Part shown: in pieces, positions 57,231 to 64,000 of the stretch
Numbering within the stretch: position 1 is the first letter of the stretch
Layout of the letters: each line of letters opens with the position of its first letter
Origin: Metaphire vulgaris
Taxonomy: Eukaryota > Annelida > Clitellata > Crassiclitellata > Megascolecidae
Length of the DNA: 64,000 nt
Direction of reading: 5' to 3'
Assembly (NCBI GenBank): GCA_018105865.1
Contig: CM030833.1
Span: 13,443,381 to 13,507,380, forward strand
The notes under the pieces: generated by a model
What the model saw: only the letters and a program-made list of their open reading frames with translations
What the model was told of the DNA's origin: nothing
Databases searched by the model: none
Program-made: the position numbers and the translations under genes

Positions 57231-57658
57231 CATCAGCAGGGGCGTCTATCCTAAGGGGCAATGACGCACGTTGCGTCATTGAAATTTCGGGGGGAGGGGA
57301 TTTTTGTTTTAACTTACATTTTCTATAATTCAATGCACCAGCCAGAGCCAGTCACAGTCGGCCATGAACAACATTATTAGCAATGCTGGACTGCTGGTGC
57401 CGGGTGACCGTGATGCTAATTAAAGGGCCGCTAACGGAAGTGAGTATTGTGGATGGTCGCTTGGTCGAAGAAGATAGTAATTAGTAATTACTGTGCGCAT
57501 TGCGCATCTTACTTATTTCTGCATCCGCTGATTTGCACACAGCTGAACTTTGACGTCATAATTTACACAGTATCCGCAAATTTTGCAAACACGAACAGTA
57601 AAGCTGTTGTAACTAGTTCTTATTAAAAATTACAGTTACAATTACTTAAGTTCTAAAT

Positions 57659-57895
57659 ATGCCACGTGAAACAACAATTTACAAGTATAAGTGCTGGGAA
57701 CCACTATGTGGTAATCTCGTCCGTTCAGACAAATGGAAGTCGCATTGTCATTTTTTTGTCAATCCCATCACAAGTGGAAAGCTGCAAGGTAACCTTAAGT
57801 CTAGTCTATACTATACCAGTACAGTACTCACTGCAACAATTATTGTGAATGACCCATATCACGGATTATGCTTATGCTATTGTCAAGCCTATTGA
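57659..57895 (+). CDS. Small zinc-finger-like ORF inside the 2.6-kb hAT element
   Basis: A 78-codon ORF starting MPRETTIYKYKCWEPLCG. Residues C12, C17 and the later H/C pair in SDKWKSHCH resemble the zinc-binding start of BED- or C2H2-type domains found in hAT proteins, but it is not a clean match. A possible splice donor (G|GTAACC) falls at about 57788, after which the frame looks random. Probably a relic of the autonomous element's first coding exon. Expression unknown. Confidence 0.25.
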   Translation: MPRETTIYKYKCWEPLCGNLVRSDKWKSHCHFFVNPITSGKLQGNLKSSLYYTSTVLTATIIVNDPYHGLCLCYCQAY

Positions 57896-57929
57896 CATTG
57901 ATTACGGTTGATTGATGTTAAAGTAAAGT

Positions 57930-58735
57930 AAGTAAAGTAAAATCTCGTGGATTTCTATAGCGCCTTGGAAAGCAGCACAACAGTAGCTGCTTATTCTTAG
58001 GCGCTCAGCCTCTCTTAAAATAGCTATGGGGAAGGTAATAATAATGTGATTTTAAGTGGTTTAGGAGGCTAAGTAAGCCTGTGTGAAAACCACTGATGTA
58101 ACCATCTGCATTCAATAACCTAGTTTATCTAGATAGCCTTTGAATCCGTTCACTGTTTCAACTGTCACTCCCACCTCGTCCAAACTGTTCCATTTGTCCA
58201 CAACCCTTGCACTAAAAAAGTTTTTCTTTCTTGGACCAACCCTCTGCTTAAACATTTTGCACTTGTGGCCTCTTGTGCTGCTATAGTGTGCCAATGTAAA
58301 GAATCGATCGTATGGCACATCTACTTTCCCAGTCATTATTTTGTATGTTTCTATCAAATCCCCTCTTTCTCTTTTCCTTTCTAATGTTGTCAGTCCACAA
58401 TATTGAAGTCTTTTTTCGTAGCTTAAATTATGGCACCCATTGACCATCTTCGTTGCTCGTCTTTGCACTTTTTCTAAAAGTTCTATATCTTTTTTCAAGA
58501 ATGGATTCCAAGCCTGAACACAGTATTCCAGATGAGGCCTTACTAATGACTTATAAAGTTTAATGATTATCTCTTTGTCACGACTCACAATTGTCCTTTT
58601 CACCATTCCCAACATTTGGTTTCCCTTTTTTGCTGCCTCCATGCATTGGTATATTATCAGCCAGGCAATATTCAACGTCCAAAGGGCAGTGAGGCTAGGT
58701 TGTTACAGCTATGGAGGATATGATTTGATATGTTA
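57930..58735 (-). mobile_element. L2-like LINE 3' end split by the CR1 copy
   Basis: The two parts, 57930-58035 and 58655-58735, match contiguous sequence of the L2-like 3' end at 16235-16400 on the opposite strand ('agctgtaacaacctagcct', then 'tagctattttaagagaggc'). The CR1-like element sits exactly between them. Confidence 0.8.
58036..58654 (-). mobile_element. CR1-like LINE 3' end
   Basis: Open frame 58675-58112 on the - strand carries the CR1 C-terminal words AAKKGNQMLGMVKRT, LYKSLVRPHLEYCVQAWNP, EKVQRRATKM, LTTLERKRERGDLIETYKI and NFFSARVVDKWNSLDEV. The 3' end has a hairpin-capable sequence (AGTGGTTTTCACAC then CCTCCTAAACCACTT) and a short (TTA)n tail near 58045. It splits an older L2-like 3' end into 57930-58035 and 58655-58735, which dates it as younger. 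Confidence 0.88.
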
Positions 58736-59158
58736 TTGCTGCTAGTAAAATTTACAAGTACAACAAAAATTATGACTATGAGTCAGTGAGTGAGTCACAT
58801 GTTTGCATGGGTTGATTAAGCTCTTTTTCCCGTCCAAATGCAGACATTGAAGGTCTGCGGTCAGAGCATGAGAGGAGTTATTTCCAGCTGCATTTACGAC
58901 TGCAATGGCATCATTCATCAAGCGTGCGTTATGCTATCCTATTGCTCAAAGTCAAAAATGTTATCTAAGAATAAGATTTTAGTCAGATCTTTTTCTTTCT
59001 GAGACTTCGTGTACCACATATAGATACAACTTGTTCAGAAATACTTTGCTTAGTGTATCTCAATTCATTAATTACACTGCTGCGATCTATATAGTCTACT
59101 GTAGCTTGTTTGATGTTGCTGCCAAAATTTCACACTGTAATTTGCATGTATCCCATAT

Positions 59159-59348
59159 CAGGGGCGGCGCTAGGAGGGTGGGTCCGCGGGTCCGGACCCA
59201 CACAGCCTCGGACAGGAGCACCCAAGCAAATCGTGCAAATACGCAGAGAAATTTTGATTGGGGAGGGGCGAGGGGTAGTCTGAGCCGGGTCCTGGCTGTG
59301 TAGATTCCATTAGACCCACCCAGTCAACAAAACCGAGCGCCGCACCTG
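59159..59348. mobile_element. hAT-like MITE nested in the 2.6-kb element
   Basis: Ends CAGGGGCGGCGCTAGG and CGAGCGCCGCACCTG, flanked by the perfect 8-bp duplication TCCCATAT (59151-59158 and 59349-59356). Confidence 0.92.
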
Positions 59349-60039
59349 TCCCATATTGTAAACAAAAAATTACAGACTACCTTACCTACCGTGGGCCTGG
59401 CGCTGGCTCGTTGTTGATATTACACTTAAAAGTGGAAGAAGAGAAGTTTTCAAAACTTTGGGTCAAAGGACACAAATACTGATGTTTACGTATTTCTTTT
59501 AATTGCGTGTAGCAGTTGAATGATTGATTTCAGGCCTGATTCTAATACCAATTTTATCCTTCTAAAGTTGACCAGGATGCGTGAATTTGCTTATAAAATT
59601 TCAAGAAAAAAAAATTTTTTTTTTGGGGGGGGTTACACCCCCCCGAACCCCTTTGGTAGGAGGTGGTACAACCCCCTCCCTGCACCTTCCCCCGTTCGGC
59701 CTTCGGCCTTGCGCGGTATGATTATGATATAATATGCCAGCCATTGGGGGGAGAAGAGGATTTTGCGTCATTGCCGTTGGGGGGATAGACGGATAATTAG
59801 ACGCCCCTGGGCATCAGTGGGCGTGATATTTTTATTATCTGTGGGTGTTTACGACCCTTAGACGAACTGTCAGGTCCGCTCGGCTATAATCCAAAAACTC
59901 CCCGAACCTTGTTACCGTCAATCGTAAACCCGTGAGCGAAAGCGAGAGCGAGATATTAATTAAGCGAACTGGATTTTTTCCAAGCCACAATTAGCGGGTC
60001 GGACTGACTCAGAGCAAGCCACATTTTTACATTAAAATT

Positions 60040-60296
60040 TTTCGCATAATCTGCGGCTATTTGCCAGTTAAAACCTCGGTAGGTGATCGTACCTTTCGAG
60101 TTACTGCCGCGAAGACCTGGAATAGTCTGCCTTCTACTATACAAAACTTGTCATCACTCATCACGCGATACGTTCAAGAAGCACCTGAAGACATATGGTT
60201 TTCCAGACCAGCTACATGTCTCATGTTAATAACTAACACTGTAATGTGTTCACGCAGTCCGCTATTGGATAAGTTACCACATAAATCTTAACTTTT

Positions 60297-60327
<31 letters not shown>

Positions 60328-60330
60328 CTA
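60040..60330 (+). mobile_element. LINE 3' end with (CAA)n tail
   Basis: VGDRTFRVTAAKTWNSLPST is the common ORF2 terminus of CR1/L2-group LINEs. It runs into (CAA)n at 60297-60327. Frame is lost before the LKTYLF block. Confidence 0.6.
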
Positions 60331-60366
60331 CTACTACTACTACTACTGCTACTACTATATACTAGG

Positions 60367-60444
<78 letters not shown>

Positions 60445-60446
60445 AC

Positions 60447-60491
<45 letters not shown>
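60297..60491. repeat. Composite (CAA)n (CTA)n (ATA)n tract
   Basis: Three abutting trinucleotide tracts. The CAA part is probably the tail of the LINE end at 60040-60296. Confidence 0.95.
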
Positions 60492-60493
<2 letters not shown>

Positions 60494-60561
60494 AATCAGC
60501 AGTTTCGTTTGCGCTACAAGCGCAGAATACACGCGTTGTTCTGAAAGTCGTAATAAAAATG

Positions 60562-60915
60562 GCTGACTGACTGACTGACTGACTGACTGACTGACTGACT
60601 GACTGACTGACTGACTGACTGACTGACTGACTGACTGACTGACTGACTGACTGACTGACTGACTGACTGACTGACTGACTGACTGACTGACTGACTGACT
60701 GACTGACTGACTGACTGACTGACTGACTGACTGACTGACTGACTGACTGACTGACTGACTGACTGACTGACTGACTGACTGACTGACTGACTGACTGACT
60801 GACTGACTGACTGACTGACTGACTGACTGACTGACGATGACTGACTGACTGACTGACTGACTGACTGACTGACTGACTGACTGACTGACTGACTGACTGA
60901 CTGACTGACTGACTG
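60562..60915. repeat. Very long (TGAC)n microsatellite
   Basis: About 350 bases of TGAC units with a single interruption near 60834 (GACGATGACTGA). It begins right after a 40-base sequence also seen at 52702-52743. Confidence 0.97.
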
Positions 60916-61029
60916 ATCACAAGAACTCTTTCGGATAATTGATCCACGGTGGTCAGAAGTAAAAAAAACAGCTATAGGCCTAATAAACTACTTTCAGCGC
61001 ACAGTATAAGCCAAGGCCTAGTTTAACGT

Positions 61030-61442
61030 TTAAGGCCTAGTTTTATCCCTGAGCGCATCATCTACAAGAGATGCTGCCTGACATTCCGGGCCCTCAATGA
61101 TCCCGCCTGCCCAGTCTACTTGGCTGAACTTGTGCATAGGCCATCGCTTACTGACTGTCGGCGGCAGCTTCGTTCATGTAATCGGGTCCAATTGGTTGTA
61201 CCCCCTCCATCTAAGACAGTGAAATTTGGGGAGAGGTCTTTCACCCGGGGGAATCCCCTCCTCTGGAATTCGCTGCCCGACATTGTGACTAACGCGACTA
61301 GTCTAGAAATGTTTGCTACCAGACTAAAGACGCACTTGTTTAACATCTCATTTAAGTGCAATCTGTAAAGCGCTCTTGATCTTGGCCTGCTGTGATTATA
61401 GCGCTATATAAGTTGGCATTTTAACTAACTATTAACTAACTA
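61030..61442 (+). mobile_element. LINE 3' end with (TAAC)-rich tail
   Basis: [50 protein letters not shown] and LKTHLFNISFKCNL form the end of a CR1/L2-group ORF2. The tail is TTTTAACTAACTATTAACTA. Related to the 43990 copy; together they define a family by the shared 'VPPPSKTV' and 'KCxx-stop'. Confidence 0.8.
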
Positions 61443-61959
61443 ACGTGCAGCGATACACAAAATGTGCAGTGATAAAATGAAAATATGCAGTGGTAAAACG
61501 CAATTTTCTGCGCTTTGTGCACTGATAAATTTTCCGGACGACCCTTTTGGCTTTTTTTTTCGCGGATATCCACAAATTTTCTGAGTTTAGTGCAGTGATA
61601 AATTTTTCTTAAAACAGTCTCTGCACAAGCCTAGTCATTAAAATAGCTATCACTTTCGTCTTACGTGCATTCGTCACAGGTGACTGAATACTAGGCCTAT
61701 TTACCATATTTCAGATGTTACTATAGGCTACATCAAAAGCAGTATTAGGTCAACAACTTAATTGGCCTTCTAAAGCCAGAGGTTTAAAATGACCCGCATT
61801 CCTGCACATTGTCCACTGATTTGAAAAAGGCCCCGAGGAAGATCAGCCAGGGTTCTGCTTCTTAATAACATCAGCCAATATCATTTAACATGTTATTGTT
61901 ATTAACTTATTAAGCATGGAACTAAAGAAGAGACTGATGAAAGACGTTGATATGGATCG

Positions 61960-62830
61960 TGACCGTAAATATGTCGGAAACCTGGACTTTACAGAAAAAG
62001 GACATTCAAAAACTGAAGCATTCAAAATTTGACTAGGTAGGAAGGTGAAAAAGATCAAGTGGACAGACGAGAAATCAAACGAGGAGGTACTGCAGATCAA
62101 AGATGTAAAAAATGTTGGAAAAATAATTTTAAAAACGTTAAAAAACGTAAAAACGTTACAAAAATAAAAACGTTAAAAAGCGTTGAATAAAAAACGTTAC
62201 AGACGTTTATCTAAGCGAGGTTAGGGAACGTGTCTTACCCACCCACGGAGAATTAACAAGCAAGTCACACTCAGAGCTCGAATTGCTGGGGGGTTGGAGG
62301 GGTGGGTTCAGCCCCCCCTTTAAAATGGCAGACCCTCCCTAGAGAAATGCAAAAAAGTTTTGCAAATGACAAAAGTGTAAATTCTTAAAACACCACGCAC
62401 GCCATGACCCCCTTTCATTTTCTCACAATTCGAGCACTGGTCACACTATGAAAAACGACTGTGAAATGAAATAAACAGCAATATTACTGGCTTGAATTGC
62501 TTAATCTATGTTGCAAATAAGTAAAGCTGCATGACCTGCTAATAAACAATCAACTATACTCTATAGCTAAGCAGCAGAAAGCTAATTAATTAGCTCGTTT
62601 TAGCTGGCTTAAGAAGATCTGTGTTTTTATTTTGGCCAACGTTTTTTATAATAAAAAACGTTGACAAAAATTTAAAAAATGGATAAAAACGTAAAAATGT
62701 GGTGGAAATAAAAAACGTAAACAGATGGGAGAAGAACAAAGACAGAGGAACTGGATTGGACACGTGCTAAAAGTGAAACATTGCTTAGAACAGTAAAGGA
62801 GGGAGGTATAGGCCTACCAGAAAATGGCAG
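61960..62830 (+). mobile_element. RTE-like LINE fragment with insertions
   Basis: VKKIKWTDEKSNEEVLQI at 62046-62100 and, about 600 bases on, QRQRNWIGHVLKVKH at 62735-62780 are consecutive blocks of RTE/BovB-like reverse transcriptases. The DNA between them holds AAAAACGTT word repeats and a 168-base hAT-like element. Confidence 0.6.
62272..62439. mobile_element. Short hAT-like MITE
   Basis: Ends CAGAGCTCGAATTGC and CAATTCGAGCACTG, flanked by the perfect 8-bp duplication GTCACACT (62264-62271 and 62440-62447). Confidence 0.92.
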
Positions 62831-62937
62831 AAGACAGACAATTGAGGAGCTGGGCACCCTATCCGGGCTGGGATCAGCCATGAGATTTGCGCAAAAGCGT
62901 TGATCACTTTTTTCGGGGAAGGGTAAGGTGCTTTGTA

Positions 62938-63350
62938 AAAGTAAAAGTAAAGTTTTCCCGTGTCCGGATTCGAGCGTTTGCGCCGGTGCTGATCTCCGGC
63001 CACTTATGCATAGGCTACAGCGACGCGGGTGCAGTGGCGTAACTAGGGGCCGGGGGGTACTTTTTTGACTGCCCCCCGGGCCCCGGGCGGGGGGCCCGAA
63101 GAGGGGTCTAAGCTAGGGTTAGGTTAGGGTTAACCCTAACTTAAACTTAACCCTAACCCTAGACCCTAGAAATGATGGAAATGATGTGGCGAGGACCTTT
63201 TTTTTTGCTCGTCAGCTTGAAACTCTGGGGACCCCATGTCAAAGATGCCCCCGGACCCCCAAAAGTCACGCTACGCCACTGCGCGGGTGGCATGCACCAT
63301 TGGCATAGAGTAGGCTGCTAGCCAAACGTCTAAACACGCTGCCTCCTCGT
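62938..63350 (-). mobile_element. SINE family B copy interrupted by a hAT element
   Basis: The parts on both sides of the hAT element at 63032-63281 together match the body of the 19259 SINE on the opposite strand ('cagcgacgc', then 'ggtggcat', 'agagtagg', 'gccaaac'). The 8-bp duplication CGCGGGTG lies inside the SINE, so the empty site is readable. Confidence 0.7.
63032..63281. mobile_element. hAT-like MITE with telomere-like core
   Basis: Ends CAGTGGCGTAACTAGGGG and GTCACGCTACGCCACTG, flanked by a perfect 8-bp duplication CGCGGGTG (63024-63031 and 63282-63289). Inverted relative to the 26586 copy, with the same TTAGGGTTAACCCTAAC core and the ACCTTTTTTTTTTGCTCGTC module. It splits a SINE. 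Confidence 0.93.
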
Positions 63351-64000
63351 AGCTACGCCAATTCTGAGTGGTCTGCCCTTTGTCTTTTTTCCTGCTTTGT
63401 AAACATAATCGATACAGGCCTGTGTAGGCCTAGTTGTATTAAAGCTTTGGGCCACTCAGTACAAAGTCACAGGGCTTTTTTTCTAGGACAAAAGGTTTGG
63501 GAACTCATCTTTTTTTGCTCATCAACAAAACAGGTGTGGGAACGCCGTACCTGTACGTTCCTAAACGCATTATAACTTATCCATAATTATATATACAACC
63601 TGGCAAAAAAGGTGCGGGAACGCAGTTCCCGTGAGTTACCACTGAAAAAAGCCTGAAAGTCATAATAACAGTCTTTTAAATATACACACGATTTCACCGT
63701 CTACTTCTAATATTAGGCCTACACAAAATTTCTGCGGTTGGTGTCCAACCCAAAACCAGCTGGGGAGCTTACAACGCTCCCCTACCCGTCTAGACTAAAT
63801 GGGATGAACGAGTCAGTCTTGATGTCCACTATATATAGCGCCGCCGCTAGAGGGGCTCTGCACGACTGCACCAGACCCGCTGGGAGCATCAACGACCTTG
63901 AAAACACATAATATTGTGCAGTTGGAGGGGCGATATTCTGTCATGTAGCCTGAAAACTATGCACTAAATAGCAAGATTTGAATCTAATATTATCCTAAAA

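Larger units (their letters stand above)
57237..59809. mobile_element. 2.6-kb hAT-like element carrying nested insertions
   Basis: Ends CAGGGGCGTCTATCC and GATAGACGG, then GACGCCCCTG, with inner AATGACGC/GCGTCATT, flanked by the perfect 8-bp duplication GGCATCAG (57229-57236 and 59810-59817). It contains an L2-like LINE end, a CR1-like LINE inserted in that, and a smaller hAT element (59159-59348). A short ORF at 57659 (MPRETTIYKYKCWEPLCG, then RSDKWKSHC) has a CxxxxC...HC zinc-finger-like pattern and could be a first transposase exon. No catalytic transposase domain is left. Confidence 0.85.

Noticed and set aside
60288..60947. 219-codon open frame on the - strand
   Set aside because: It is only translation of (TGAC)n and trinucleotide microsatellites (SVSQ, I and S repeats).

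Overview
This window is animal nuclear DNA, most likely from a marine invertebrate; an echinoderm is my best guess but is not proven. The signs are GT-AG spliced genes with kilobase introns, AT-rich intergenic DNA, very long microsatellites, tRNA-derived SINEs, CR1/L2/RTE-like non-LTR remnants and a dense population of short hAT-type elements. No bacterial operons, CRISPR arrays, rRNA or functional tRNA genes were seen.

Two intact host genes can be rebuilt exon by exon, with every splice phase closing. On the + strand, 16760-26219, is the CDC50/TMEM30A ortholog: 8 coding exons, 369 codons, the beta subunit of P4-ATPase lipid flippases. On the - strand, running from 56788 down to 32245 and convergent with TMEM30A, is a glutamine-synthetase-family gene of the GlnT type ('type III glutamate-ammonia ligase'): 9 coding exons, 455 codons. 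All canonical glutamine synthetase metal and catalytic positions appear to be kept. The family is known mainly from bacteria, so an intron-rich animal copy is the most interesting host gene here. Its CpG-rich 5' end lies at about 56.45-57.2 kb.

The left part (5.1-10.6 kb) holds a decayed CACTA/EnSpm-type DNA transposon: a transposase with a premature stop and frameshifts, followed by a second spliced gene resembling DUF4806-type companion proteins. At 12.1-13.6 kb is the 3' end of a Ty3/gypsy-like retrotransposon, split by a hAT element with a perfect 8-bp target-site duplication (TSD).

The introns and spacers are a nested museum of mobile DNA. At least eighteen hAT-like elements can be delimited, most with 8-bp TSDs. 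There is one internally deleted mariner (36.3-37.1 kb) and a 5'-truncated non-LTR element with a restriction-like-endonuclease type C-terminus between two (TA)n tracts (40.6-42.5 kb). Several CR1/L2/RTE 3' ends carry microsatellite tails. One SINE family appears to share its 3' tail with the CR1 family in the same window. Nested insertions give a relative chronology, for example CR1 into an L2 end inside a 2.6-kb hAT element at 57.2-59.8 kb.

The main unexplained patterns are: a short GACCTTTTTTGCTTGTC-like module recurring inside many unrelated hAT elements; several elements built from iterations of a single short word; and a perfect 63-bp palindrome in TMEM30A intron 1.
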